Assembly: GCA_964534175.1 (NCBI GenBank)
Contig: CAZHNS010000011.1
Coordinates: 1-61,328, forward strand
Reading direction: 5' to 3'
Source of the DNA: JAFGHJ01 sp964534175
GTDB taxonomy: Bacteria; Hydrothermota; UBA3072
Length of the DNA: 61,328 nt
The position numbers and the translations under genes are program-made. The notes under the pieces were generated by a model that worked only from the letters and a program-made list of their open reading frames with translations, did not search any database and was not told the origin of the DNA. How positions within the stretch are numbered: position 1 is the first letter of the stretch; each line of letters begins with the position of its first letter. Below are positions 1-7,589 of this stretch, in pieces.

Positions 1-307
1 TTACGATTAGTATAAAAAGACAAAATGATGGTATAAAATATTCTCCGGAGAAAAGTGAATCTACGAGGTTTCTGTCGCAGATATCTCCTTTGACGAAAAA
101 GTACCTTTGTTTCTGGTTACCGGAAGAAATGCCGTATTTTTTCTCAACATCTTCCAGGCTTTCAAGATTTCCCGCGTAGGTAAGCTTATCCAAATTTACA
201 ATTATAACATTATCGTAATTTTCGAGCTCAAAACGCATAAAATTACTTCCGATGAATCCGGCTCCGCCGGTGACGAGAAGAACTCTAGGTTCTAGTTTTT
301 TACCCAT
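1..307 (-). CDS. rfbB: dTDP-glucose 4,6-dehydratase, N-terminal part (partial)
   Basis: Minus-strand frame with ATG at 307, open to the window edge. The N-terminus has the Rossmann NAD-binding motif VTGGAGFIGSNF followed by NLDKLTYAGNLESL, typical of RfbB/RmlB, which converts dTDP-glucose to dTDP-4-keto-6-deoxyglucose in dTDP-rhamnose synthesis. It is the third gene of an rfbD-rfbC-rfbB run, 16 bases after rfbC. The last roughly 12 residues before the edge (after LVDSLFSGEY) read FIPSFCLFILIV. They do not resemble the expected family continuation (NFAAESHVD-like), so the gene may be broken or the extreme end of the sequence unreliable. Family call is firm; intactness is unknown. Confidence 0.85.
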   Translation of the reverse strand, partial: MGKKLEPRVLLVTGGAGFIGSNFMRFELENYDNVIIVNLDKLTYAGNLESLEDVEKKYGISSGNQKQRYFFVKGDICDRNLVDSLFSGEYFIPSFCLFILIV

Positions 308-323
308 CTTACTCTTCTAACAC

Positions 324-881
324 CTAAAACCTGAAATCAACCTTCAAATCCTTAAGCAGTGGAAGTTTCTTGTCTTTTTCCGATAAAATCGGGGCTCCGG
401 AAAGAGGCCAATCTATCTTTACTGTTGGGTCTTTCCAGAAAATACCTCTTTCATGTTCCTTTGAATATTCCTTGCTAATTTTGTAAACAACCTCAGCTTC
501 TTCGCTCAGGACGAGATAACCATGGGCAAAACCTACAGGGATAAAAATCATTTTTTTGTTTTCCTCACTCAGGTGCACTCCAACCCATTTCCCGAAAGAA
601 GGAGAACCTTTTCTTATATCAACGGCAACATCGAATATTTCTCCTTTTATACACCTTACAAGCTTTGCCTGTTCCATAGGAGGAATTTGACAATGTAATC
701 CTCTCAGTACGTTTTTATTTGAACTCGCGTAGTTATCCTGTGTAAAGTTTTCCTTAATTCCCGCCTTCTCAAACACTGATTTCTTATATGTTTCCGTAAG
801 AAAACCCCTCTCGTCGCTAAAAACTTCGGGAGTTATAAGGATTACATCCGGAATCGTAAGCTTCTTAAATTCAAAATTCAT
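324..881 (-). CDS. rfbC: dTDP-4-dehydrorhamnose 3,5-epimerase
   Basis: 185 aa, normal length for RmlC/RfbC, a cytosolic cupin enzyme that epimerises C3 and C5 of dTDP-4-keto-6-deoxyglucose in dTDP-L-rhamnose synthesis. Visible family landmarks: FSDERGFLTETY (residues 21-32), RGLHCQ with the catalytic His63, FAHGYLVLSE near 118-127, Tyr133, and Asp170, positions matching the family's His/Tyr/Asp catalytic set. Lies 33 bases downstream of rfbD and 16 bases upstream of rfbB on the same strand, so the three form one operon feeding rhamnose into surface polysaccharide. Confidence 0.95.
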   Translation of the reverse strand: MNFEFKKLTIPDVILITPEVFSDERGFLTETYKKSVFEKAGIKENFTQDNYASSNKNVLRGLHCQIPPMEQAKLVRCIKGEIFDVAVDIRKGSPSFGKWVGVHLSEENKKMIFIPVGFAHGYLVLSEEAEVVYKISKEYSKEHERGIFWKDPTVKIDWPLSGAPILSEKDKKLPLLKDLKVDFRF

Positions 882-914
882 TTATAAGTCCAGAGACTAT
901 CTCCCATTACTTTT

Positions 915-1859
915 CTACTCCTGCACCTTTAACGTATCCATAAAAGCAGCCAGCGATTCTTTCCAGTGGGGCATTACATCCAGGTTCTGTATCTTTAGCA
1001 TATAATTCTCGAGAATTGAGTTTTTAGGTCTCCTTGCCGGTGTTTTAAATTTGTTGCTATCGACTGCTAAAAGCTTAAAGCTTTTTTGGATTCCAGGAAT
1101 GAAACTTTTTGTATTCAACTTAAAATTTAAAGATTTACAATCTTTGATTTCTACCATGTATCCGATATCCTTAAAAACTTCACATGCAAATTCAAACCAG
1201 GAACAGGAACCCTGGCAGGTACAATGATAAGTGCCATAGAAATCCGTTGGCATCAATTTTTTTATTTGCTGAATTACATTGAAAGTCCAGGTAGGCGAAC
1301 CAAATTGATCGTCAACCACTTGAATTTTTTTCTTCTTTTTAGCTAAATCTATCATTTTCTTTATAAAATTTTCACCTTTCTTCCCGTAAAGCCAACCTAT
1401 TCTCATTATGAAAAATCTGTTCAATTGTTCTTTTACAAAATTCTCCCCGAGAAGTTTCGACATACCATAAATGGTCCTAGGGTTAGGAGAATCGTATTCA
1501 TAATATTCTCCCTCTTTCTCTCCGTCAAAGACGTAATCGGTGCTTATATAGAAAAACTTGGCGTCCACTTTTTTTGCTGCTATAGCAAGATTTCTTGTTC
1601 CGATCGCATTGACTTTAAAAGCCTTTGTTTTTTCTTTTTCACATCTATCCACATCGGTAAAAGCCGCGGGATGTATTATACCATTTGGCCTTGTATCACT
1701 GATAAAACTGTTTACAGCTTTAAACTTTGAAATGTCGAAATCTTTCTTATCTACAGCAACGACCTCAAACTCTCCTGCCATCGTCTCAGCTAATTCTGAG
1801 CCAAGTTGGCCTTCTGCTCCTGTAATTACTATGCGGGGGGACCTAATATCTTCAAACAT
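915..1859 (-). CDS. rfbD: dTDP-4-dehydrorhamnose reductase
   Basis: Last enzyme of dTDP-L-rhamnose synthesis, an NAD(P)H-dependent short-chain reductase. From the chosen ATG at 1859 (314 aa): VITGAEGQLGSEL (nucleotide-binding GxxGxxG, residues 11-23), ISTDYVFDG (105-113) and the catalytic YGMSK (Tyr131, Lys135). A longer start at 1886 exists, but it would sit inside a good promoter (TTGACA, 17 bases, TATCTT). The ATG at 1859 is 5 bases beyond the -10, which suggests a leaderless message. First gene of rfbD-rfbC-rfbB. The C-terminal half is somewhat divergent but colinear with the family. Confidence 0.93.
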   Translation of the reverse strand: MFEDIRSPRIVITGAEGQLGSELAETMAGEFEVVAVDKKDFDISKFKAVNSFISDTRPNGIIHPAAFTDVDRCEKEKTKAFKVNAIGTRNLAIAAKKVDAKFFYISTDYVFDGEKEGEYYEYDSPNPRTIYGMSKLLGENFVKEQLNRFFIMRIGWLYGKKGENFIKKMIDLAKKKKKIQVVDDQFGSPTWTFNVIQQIKKLMPTDFYGTYHCTCQGSCSWFEFACEVFKDIGYMVEIKDCKSLNFKLNTKSFIPGIQKSFKLLAVDSNKFKTPARRPKNSILENYMLKIQNLDVMPHWKESLAAFMDTLKVQE

Positions 1860-1864
1860 CTTTA

Positions 1865-1893
1865 AAGATAAGGATATAAAAAGCATTTGTCAA
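1865..1893 (-). promoter_or_regulatory. promoter of rfbD operon (leaderless)
   Basis: On the minus strand TTGACA, 17-base spacer, TATCTT. The rfbD ATG follows the -10 by 5 bases, so transcription should begin at or next to the start codon; no Shine-Dalgarno is present. Confidence 0.7.
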
Positions 1894-2028
1894 TAGGCGG
1901 TGACTAAAGACCTCACGAAGCCAGAAAACAAGTTGAATGTTTAAATCGTCCCAACTTTTAGTTTTTCCTATTTGACAATTTTTTAATTTGACTATTCAAT
2001 TTATATTCGAAAAATCTGAATAGCCCTT

Positions 2029-2054
2029 GACAAATGCTTGACGACCTATACTTT
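2029..2054 (+). promoter_or_regulatory. possible promoter of the BamE-like lipoprotein gene
   Basis: TTGACA and TATACT are both good hexamers but only 14 bases apart. An overlapping TTGACG at 2040 is an alternative -35 without a good -10. Weak call. Confidence 0.35.
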
Positions 2055-2075
2055 AACTGAATATGAGGAGTTTTT

Positions 2076-2465
2076 ATGCGTTTAGATAATAAAGTGTTTA
2101 TCTTGAGTGCAATGGTTTTTCTTGTCTCGTGTGAATTTGGTAATGTGAGACATTCCGGAATACGTGTGCCTGAAAGGTACGGAGCTTCAGAATATTCGGG
2201 GTTATCGGATCAGGCAAAGCGAAGATATCTTAAGGAATATTATTTATTTCCCGATGTAGTAATCGATAAAATTATAAAAAACGAAGTTTTCAAAGGCATG
2301 ACCACCGAGCAAGCTTTATTTAGTTGGGGAAGACCCGATGATATCGAGGCAAGAGACGGATCATGGGGTTCTATTGAAAAATGGCTCTACGGTGTGGATT
2401 CACAGGGAAACGCTTATAAATATTTGCACTTTAAAAACGGAAGATTGGACGACTGGCAGGAATAA
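2076..2465 (+). CDS. small lipoprotein, BamE/SmpA-like domain
   Basis: 129 aa. The N-terminus is a lipoprotein signal with lipobox FLVSC (Cys around residue 19), so the mature protein should be anchored in a membrane facing the periplasm. The later segment VFKGMTTEQALFSWGRPDDIE followed by EKWLYG and YLHFKNGRLDDW is the pattern of BamE/OmlA-type small domains (G-M-T-x-x-Q/E, then G-x-P). It stands alone between the divergent rfb operon and the radical SAM gene. Start ATG has GAGG upstream. BamE proper assists beta-barrel assembly, but many unrelated lipoproteins share this fold, so function is only suggested. Confidence 0.7.
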   Translation: MRLDNKVFILSAMVFLVSCEFGNVRHSGIRVPERYGASEYSGLSDQAKRRYLKEYYLFPDVVIDKIIKNEVFKGMTTEQALFSWGRPDDIEARDGSWGSIEKWLYGVDSQGNAYKYLHFKNGRLDDWQE

Positions 2466-2548
2466 CCTCTTACAGAAAAATAAGTAATAATATCACTCTA
2501 ATAAAATTTGGTTCTTATTCATAGAAAGCTATTGAAATGTTAAAATTT

Positions 2549-2626
2549 GTTAGTGAGTTAGTGGGTTGGTGTGTTGGTGAGTTACAAAAACAGACTAACG
2601 GACTAACCGACCCACAGACCAACTAT
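2549..2626 (+). repeat. octamer array with inverted arms
   Basis: Left arm is four units of period 8 (consensus GTTRGTGN); right arm after a short A-rich loop is the complement orientation (NCACYAAC-like). The arms can pair imperfectly into a long hairpin. Sister arrays lie at 3923, 30046 and 57036. Confidence 0.8.
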
Positions 2627-2637
2627 GTTATTCATTT

Positions 2638-3900
2638 ATGAAAGTCTTACTTATAAACCCGCCTATATACGACTTTGCGGTTTATGATTTCTGGATGAAG
2701 CCTCTCGGGCTTTTATACCTCTCCAGTATCCTGAAAAAAGAAGGCCATATAGTCCATTTGCTGGATGTTGTTAATCGATTCGACCCTTACTTCAAAAATA
2801 TGAAAAGCGATTCTTTCGGCAGAGGTAAAATCAAATCTCAGAAAATTAAAAAGCCTGAAATGTTAAAAGATATTCCCGGGAAATTCAAGCGATATGGATT
2901 ACCTTCCGAGGTCATAAAAAAAAGAATTAAGGATTTTGATCCTGAAGTCGTAATGCTCGGCTGCAGTATGACTTACTGGTATCCCGGATTAATAGAAATA
3001 AAAGAAATCATAAAAGAGCTCGGACTAACCTGCGATTTGCTTCTCGGCGGAATATACGCAAGTCTTTTGCCCGGGCACGCCAGAAGCATTGGGTTCGACA
3101 TAATCTATTCGAAAAAAGAAAAATACATAAAAGAATTAGATATTACGATACCTGAACATTTTAGAGATTTTCCGCCGCCCGATTACTCACATTATTCTTA
3201 CTTAAGCTACACCTGTCTCTGCACTTCCCTCGGATGTCCTTTTGATTGTCCTTACTGCGCTTCTTCATTTCTCTGCGCAACTAAGGAAGATAAAGACGTA
3301 GGACATATAGTCGATGAAATTAGCTATTTATATAAAAAGGGGATAAAGAAATTCGCATTTTACGATGATGCTCTTTTAATCCCACAGATGAGATTTATAA
3401 ATTTATGTGAAAAGATAGCTGAAAAGAAAATGAATATTTCTTTTTTTACGCCTAATGGACTGCATTCACGTTTTATTTCCAAAGAGGTAGCGAAAATGAT
3501 GCATAAGGTAGGATTTCAGGAGCCGAGAATTTCCCTTGAAACATCCAATGAGAGCTTACAGAAAAAACTTTATATGAAAACTTCAAATAAAGAATTTCAA
3601 GATGCAGTAGAAAATCTAAAAAAAGCAGGATATAAAAAGAAAGATATCTATACCTATCTTCTTGCGGGAACGCCCGGTATCAGTTTTAAGTCTGTAGAAC
3701 AATCTATTCTTTACGTTGCAGAAATGGGAGTAAAAATATCTCTTGCCGAATTTTCTCCAATACCCCGAACAAAAATGGAAGAAACTCTACCGGACCCTCT
3801 TTTTACCAACAATACCGTATACTATCATTACAAAAAGAAAGAAAAAGAGATGGTAAGGGTAAAGAGACTGGCTAAGGAAGTCAATTCTTCTATTAACTGA
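2638..3900 (+). CDS. B12-binding-domain radical SAM protein
   Basis: 420 aa. The N-terminal part (1-160; MKVLLINPPIYDF, then KPLGLLYLSSILKKEGH) is the cobalamin-binding-type Rossmann domain found in many radical SAM enzymes. The radical SAM core starts at CPFDCPYC with Cys200, Cys204 and Cys207 coordinating the 4Fe-4S cluster. GTPGISFKS near 343 fits the core. The B12 domain lacks the DxHxxG histidine, so cobalamin, if bound, would be base-off without His ligation. Substrate cannot be inferred; relatives do methylation or ring chemistry on lipids, hopanoids, peptides or cofactors. Flanked by octamer arrays on both sides, hence probably a single-gene unit. Confidence 0.88.
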   Translation: MKVLLINPPIYDFAVYDFWMKPLGLLYLSSILKKEGHIVHLLDVVNRFDPYFKNMKSDSFGRGKIKSQKIKKPEMLKDIPGKFKRYGLPSEVIKKRIKDFDPEVVMLGCSMTYWYPGLIEIKEIIKELGLTCDLLLGGIYASLLPGHARSIGFDIIYSKKEKYIKELDITIPEHFRDFPPPDYSHYSYLSYTCLCTSLGCPFDCPYCASSFLCATKEDKDVGHIVDEISYLYKKGIKKFAFYDDALLIPQMRFINLCEKIAEKKMNISFFTPNGLHSRFISKEVAKMMHKVGFQEPRISLETSNESLQKKLYMKTSNKEFQDAVENLKKAGYKKKDIYTYLLAGTPGISFKSVEQSILYVAEMGVKISLAEFSPIPRTKMEETLPDPLFTNNTVYYHYKKKEKEMVRVKRLAKEVNSSIN

Positions 3901-3922
3901 GTCGAGCATAAGGAGCCGAATT

Positions 3923-4000
3923 CTGTTAGTGTGTTAGTGGGTGAGTCTGTTAGTCTGTTTTTTTTAACCGACCAACGCACCAACCGACCCACAGACCAAC
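3923..4000 (+). repeat. octamer array with inverted arms
   Basis: Period-8 units (GTTAGTGN variants), then a T-run, then the same units in the opposite orientation. Forms an imperfect hairpin of about 32 paired positions per arm directly after the radical SAM gene, so it could act as a terminator. Confidence 0.8.
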
Positions 4001-4067
4001 TAAATTAAAATTCCTATTTTATTTGGTGATTCTGTGGTATTTTGGTAGTGTTATGTGGAATTTTAAT

Positions 4068-4796
4068 TTACAGGTTATCGATGATGTTCCATCTGGCTAT
4101 CCATTTACCCTGTCTTTCGCCGGATGGATCAAATTTCACATAATCCTTAGGAAGATATCTATCTTTTATGGAAACTTCAATATCAAGGGTTTCGAGTAAA
4201 TAACCCAAGCGCGCCAACAAACTCTTATTCTGACACCTGATGGCATATTTTATTAATTTCTTTATTGAAATAATATCAAGAAAATCTTTTAGAATGTCTT
4301 TAAACTTAATTAAATCAGGACCATATTCTGTTTCTTCAAGGCAATCCACAATTGCTTTTTCGAGCTCAGCCATTGTAACTTCGTTTCCGTTAACGTTTAA
4401 CTGGCAAAATCCGAAGAATTTATATGGTTTAAGGGTAATATACTTAAAATTGTATTTTTTAAATACAATTGGTCTTTTACGTTTTGGAGTTGCCACATAA
4501 TAAGACTCAGATTCCGGAACCTTCTTTGTTCTATAAACAGATAAGGCGGTTTTAAAGGAAATATAGGAAGGCTGTACAGTTTTTGAAGCAATGAGGAAAG
4601 GATACTCGGATCCTTCAGGTAAAGTATATTTACCTTTTTCAATTTCTTCTATCTCCTTTTCCATCTTAAGCTGGTATGCCATTTGAGAAGCATAATTGTT
4701 GGAAATACCAAACAAATCACATATATCGGAGATAGTAAAATAACTCATACCTATTCTTCTTAAATTAGACATTATCAATTTCTTAGTAAGTGACAT
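4068..4796 (-). CDS. AbiEi-antitoxin-like DNA-binding protein (solitary)
   Basis: 242 aa from ATG at 4796. The N-terminal 60 residues form a winged helix-turn-helix (FTISDICDLFGISNNYASQM, then KGKYTLP). The rest matches the AbiEi-type antitoxin architecture: YVATPKRKRPIVF, KFFGFCQL, VTMAELEKAIVDCLE. In type IV toxin-antitoxin systems AbiEi represses its own promoter and opposes the nucleotidyltransferase AbiEii, but no AbiEii-like gene lies next to it. It is therefore probably a solitary regulator. It is divergent from the DUF3467 gene, with a strikingly palindromic shared promoter region between them. A TTG two codons upstream is an alternative start; the ATG sits 5 bases after a -10 (leaderless). 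Confidence 0.8.
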   Translation of the reverse strand: MSLTKKLIMSNLRRIGMSYFTISDICDLFGISNNYASQMAYQLKMEKEIEEIEKGKYTLPEGSEYPFLIASKTVQPSYISFKTALSVYRTKKVPESESYYVATPKRKRPIVFKKYNFKYITLKPYKFFGFCQLNVNGNEVTMAELEKAIVDCLEETEYGPDLIKFKDILKDFLDIISIKKLIKYAIRCQNKSLLARLGYLLETLDIEVSIKDRYLPKDYVKFDPSGERQGKWIARWNIIDNL

Positions 4797-4801
4797 ATAC
4801 A

Positions 4802-4830
4802 ATATTAATGTAAAAGGACTAAGTAGTCAA
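4802..4830 (-). promoter_or_regulatory. promoter of the AbiEi-like gene
   Basis: Minus strand TTGACT, 17-base spacer, TAATAT, then 5 bases to ATG 4796. The -35 lies in the inverted copy (TAGTCAAG, 4824-4831) of the element that also supplies the -35 of the divergent DUF3467 promoter. Confidence 0.65.
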
Positions 4831-4855
4831 GGGGCACCCTAACACCCAATATTCA

Positions 4856-4886
4856 CATGAGACTCATGCCTCGGTGCTCCGCACCG
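4856..4886. promoter_or_regulatory. candidate operator palindromes between divergent promoters
   Basis: CATGAG-A-CTCATG (4856-4868) and CGGTGC-TCC-GCACCG (4872-4886) are two perfect dyads packed between outward-facing -35 boxes TAGTCAAG (4824-4831) and CTTGACTA (4889-4896). AbiEi-family proteins autoregulate through inverted repeats, so these are plausible binding sites (inference). Confidence 0.6.
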
Positions 4887-4889
4887 TAC

Positions 4890-4917
4890 TTGACTAATTT
4901 TTTACTATATATATACT
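4890..4917 (+). promoter_or_regulatory. promoter of the DUF3467 gene
   Basis: TTGACT, 16-base spacer, TATACT. Start of transcription near 4924, 16 bases before ATG 4940, which has a GAGGTGA Shine-Dalgarno. Confidence 0.7.
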
Positions 4918-4939
4918 CTTAAAAAAAGTGAGGTGATTT

Positions 4940-5233
4940 ATGAAAGAAAATAAACAAGAAATTAAAGTCAGATTTCCGGAAAAAATAATGGGCGGCTCAT
5001 ACGCAAATCACATGATAGTTTTACACACGAAAGAGGAATTCATTATGGATTTTATAATGGCATCACCACCCGCAGGAAATGTTACAGCCAGAGTTATTAC
5101 CAGCCCCGGACATATGAAACGTATTATTAGAGCTTTACAGGATAACGTAAAAAAATATGAGGAAAAATTCGGAAAAATACAAGAATCTCAAGCTCCTCAA
5201 GGTTTTATCGCCCCGGAGGTAAAACCAGCGTAA
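4940..5233 (+). CDS. DUF3467 family protein
   Basis: 97 aa, typical for this small family of unknown function. Recognisable pattern: FPEKIMGGSYANHMIVLHT, then EEFIMDFI, then RVITSPGHMKRIIRAL and NVKKYEEKFG; the C-terminal tail is Pro/Ala-rich. No membrane segment; presumably cytosolic. Transcribed divergently from the AbiEi-like regulator, which may control it. Shine-Dalgarno GAGGTGA supports the start. A short hairpin follows the stop codon. Confidence 0.9.
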   Translation: MKENKQEIKVRFPEKIMGGSYANHMIVLHTKEEFIMDFIMASPPAGNVTARVITSPGHMKRIIRALQDNVKKYEEKFGKIQESQAPQGFIAPEVKPA

Positions 5234-5257
5234 AAATTCATTTTTAATATGAATTTT
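5233..5257. terminator. bidirectional hairpin between convergent genes
   Basis: AAAATTCAT (5233-5241), 7-base loop, ATGAATTTT (5249-5257), between the stops of the DUF3467 gene and the facing membrane-protein gene. AT-only stem with A/T tracts, so a weak terminator. Confidence 0.45.
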
Positions 5258-5265
5258 AGACAGAT

Positions 5266-5868
5266 TTACATTCTAGAAAAACTGTTTAGATTTCCCAGGT
5301 AAGTTCCCACTTTTCCCGGAGTTAAATCTTCTTCTTTGTAGTTTGCCTTCTTCGCATAGACACCTTTTGCATTCGCTTCAATTGAAGTGAAGTTGTTCTC
5401 GAAAAAATACTTTATGGCTTCGAGGCGTCTTGAATCCATCAGATAAGAACTAACCTCATCAGGCTTATCTGAATGTATTAAATAATTTTCGTCTAAAGAA
5501 GCATCGCCTAACTCCACTTCCTTCCCAAACCTAAAAAGGAATTCATTTAAAGTTTGCCTTTTAACAATTCTAAATCTGAACCCAACCGGATTTAACAACT
5601 CTAAAAACATAAACGGCGGATTGTCTTTACCTCCCAGGGTTAACTTTAAATGAATCTCCGGACCGTAATTCATTATATTGATATAAGTACCTCCCAGAAA
5701 AGACGACTTTATCTCAGCATTAAGCATTTCGGCAAGAGGTTTAAGTTTCTTTTTAACTACCATCCCGGATATCTTTACTATAATATACGTCAATAATGAT
5801 ACTCCAACTACAGCGGTTATAACAAGTGTAGGTATGTCTAAGTTTTCCAAAAGTTTTTCGATTAACAT
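5266..5868 (-). CDS. single-pass membrane protein of unknown function
   Basis: 200 aa. One transmembrane helix at residues 13-37 (LDIPTLVITAVVGVSLLTY onward) followed by basic residues, so the remaining 160 residues probably face the cytoplasm. The soluble part contains FRFGKEVELGDASLDENYLIHSD, a pattern seen in small uncharacterised membrane-anchored proteins, but I do not recognise a named family with certainty. Start ATG 5868 has an AGGGAGG Shine-Dalgarno. Monocistronic; period-8 and period-9 arrays lie upstream. Confidence 0.75.
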   Translation of the reverse strand: MLIEKLLENLDIPTLVITAVVGVSLLTYIIVKISGMVVKKKLKPLAEMLNAEIKSSFLGGTYINIMNYGPEIHLKLTLGGKDNPPFMFLELLNPVGFRFRIVKRQTLNEFLFRFGKEVELGDASLDENYLIHSDKPDEVSSYLMDSRRLEAIKYFFENNFTSIEANAKGVYAKKANYKEEDLTPGKVGTYLGNLNSFSRM

Positions 5869-5924
5869 AACATCCTCCCTGTTAAATGTCTTATGATATG
5901 AGTTTCGAGAAGAAAGACATAGTC

Positions 5925-5999
5925 AAATGGTTAAATGGTTTAATAGTTGAGTAGTGAAAGAAGTAAAAAACTTTGTGCGCTCTGTGGCTTTGTGAGAGA
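5925..5999 (+). repeat. period-8 array followed by period-9 array
   Basis: 5925-5957 is AATGGTTA / AATGGTTT / AATAGTTG / AGTAGTGA (period 8). 5970-5999 is CTTTGTGCG / CTCTGTGG / CTTTGTGAG (period about 9). Both fill the gap between two minus-strand genes. Confidence 0.7.
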
Positions 6000-6036
6000 T
6001 TAATTTGGTGTTGTGGGATGAGTTTTAAACAACAAT

Positions 6037-7560
6037 TCATTTTTTCTTTTTGTTGCTCTGTGTGCTTTGTGGTTCAGATTCCCCAAAACAATACAGATAT
6101 CCGTTTCTAGAACCTACGTAAATTTTTCCGTCCCAGGCAATAGGGGTTGCCTCGAATATACCCGGGTATTTCTTGTCCAAAAGCTTAAAATTACCTTTTT
6201 CGTCGAATTCGAATAAATGTATTCCGCCATATCCGGCAGCGATTAGTTTATTACCAACAATAATAGGTGTAGAAATCGAACCTCCGATTCTTTTTTTGAA
6301 TAAAAGCTTCGGAGTAGGATAGGTTTTCTTCCTGTTAGGTCCGTAATATTTTCCTTTTTCCGCGTCTATTTCTTTATGATTCACCACGTATAAATAACCG
6401 TCTATTCCCATGAAGGCGGCAAGATACGGATGATTTTCGAGTCTTGTTCTATCGTTTATACCCGCAGAACCTATAACTCCTCCCTCCCATTCTGACAATT
6501 TTGCGTTGCCTGTCGGAAAATACCACACAACTGCCTCGGATTCATTTTTCGAAGGATCTAATTTAAACACGCCCCCTTTACCTTTAATATACTGTTTCTC
6601 CACTGTAACAAGTAAGCAGCTATCCTCTGTTACCACAGGAGAACCGTCAATGTCGGAACCTATGTAAAAATCCCAATCAATTTTTTTTGTCTTAAGATTA
6701 TAACCATACACATGACCTGAACCAGCGGTTATGTAAATACGACCGTTCAAAATACAGGGTGAAGATTCTACCACCAGATTGCCTCTGTGTCTGGCGATAT
6801 CTTTGTTTTTATAAAGATTTATTTCCTGATGTATTTTCGGCTGTTCAATGCCATCTTTTTTAACTGTATTATCCGGATTCGGATCAAACACCGTTAGAAT
6901 CGCATTCTCTAAACCGATATAAGCGGTATCACCCAGAATAAGCGCGGAAGCATCTACATCTCTGCTGTAACTGGCTGTCCTTTTTACGTTTAATCTCCAA
7001 TATTCCTTACCGTAGAAATATGATATCGCCCTGAAACTCGGAACTACACTGCCGCTAAACGAATTTTTAGAACCCTTTCTGCTTCCCTGAAGTATTATAA
7101 GACTTTTGCCGAAGTTTCTGGCGTATTTATTAACCCAAATGGTACCTGTACCTTTAAGCACGTCGTCATATTCGTATTCCCAGATTGTCTTACCAGTATT
7201 TGCTTCGATTTTCTTTAATTTATGGTCGTAGCACCCCTGTATCAAATAATACTCTCCATCTTCCATAACCAGAAGTGGCTGACCGGTCCAGCCGCAACCC
7301 GACCATCTCGTTTTTCCACCCTTATGAGGTACAAACGTAAACCCACTGCCCAGATGTTTTTTCCACAAAATATCGAGCTTCGACGGAGCTTCGTTCCCAT
7401 AATAATTTCTCTCGAAATTTCCGAGAAAAGTCCCTATCTTTACATCTATATCTATGAACTTACCGTACGAAAGTTCCTCAAAATTTTGAGAAAAAATCGC
7501 CGTACTAAATACTAATGAAAAAATTATGAAGACAAAATATAGTTTTTTTCTTATTTTCAA
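6037..7560 (-). CDS. secreted PQQ-type beta-propeller protein
   Basis: 507 aa with a Sec signal peptide (MKIRKKLYFVFIIFSLVFS, cut near AIFSQ). The mature part repeats blades of the outer-membrane-assembly/alcohol-dehydrogenase propeller type: LLVMEDGEYYLIQG, ANTGKTIWEYEY, GRIYITAGSGHVYGYNLKTKKIDW, SPVVTEDSCLLV, TPIIVGNKLIAAGYGG, GKIYVGSRNGYLYCFG. No quinone-dehydrogenase domain, so probably a binding or scaffold propeller in the periplasm or at the surface. Start is TTG at 7560, without Shine-Dalgarno, right after a heptamer array. Last gene of the ftsK-lolA-IMPase-deaminase run. Confidence 0.85.
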   Translation of the reverse strand: MKIRKKLYFVFIIFSLVFSTAIFSQNFEELSYGKFIDIDVKIGTFLGNFERNYYGNEAPSKLDILWKKHLGSGFTFVPHKGGKTRWSGCGWTGQPLLVMEDGEYYLIQGCYDHKLKKIEANTGKTIWEYEYDDVLKGTGTIWVNKYARNFGKSLIILQGSRKGSKNSFSGSVVPSFRAISYFYGKEYWRLNVKRTASYSRDVDASALILGDTAYIGLENAILTVFDPNPDNTVKKDGIEQPKIHQEINLYKNKDIARHRGNLVVESSPCILNGRIYITAGSGHVYGYNLKTKKIDWDFYIGSDIDGSPVVTEDSCLLVTVEKQYIKGKGGVFKLDPSKNESEAVVWYFPTGNAKLSEWEGGVIGSAGINDRTRLENHPYLAAFMGIDGYLYVVNHKEIDAEKGKYYGPNRKKTYPTPKLLFKKRIGGSISTPIIVGNKLIAAGYGGIHLFEFDEKGNFKLLDKKYPGIFEATPIAWDGKIYVGSRNGYLYCFGESEPQSTQSNKKKK

Positions 7561-7589
7561 TCTAACACCTAAAACCTAAGATCTAAGAC
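7561..7589 (-). repeat. heptamer array inside an operon
   Basis: Plus-strand reading AACACCT / AAAACCT / AAGATCT / AAGACCT (period 7) exactly fills the 29-base gap between the dCMP deaminase and the propeller gene. Confidence 0.75.

Noticed and set aside
2549..4000. Octamer arrays as a CRISPR array
   Set aside because: Unit length is 8 bases with drifting sequence and no spacers; no cas genes nearby.
4068..4796. Complete AbiE toxin-antitoxin system
   Set aside because: No nucleotidyltransferase (AbiEii) gene is adjacent on either side.
4824..4896. MITE or IS ends suggested by the inverted TAGTCAAG/CTTGACTA pair
   Set aside because: The inverted octamers coincide exactly with outward-facing -35 boxes, each with a properly spaced -10; no target duplication seen.
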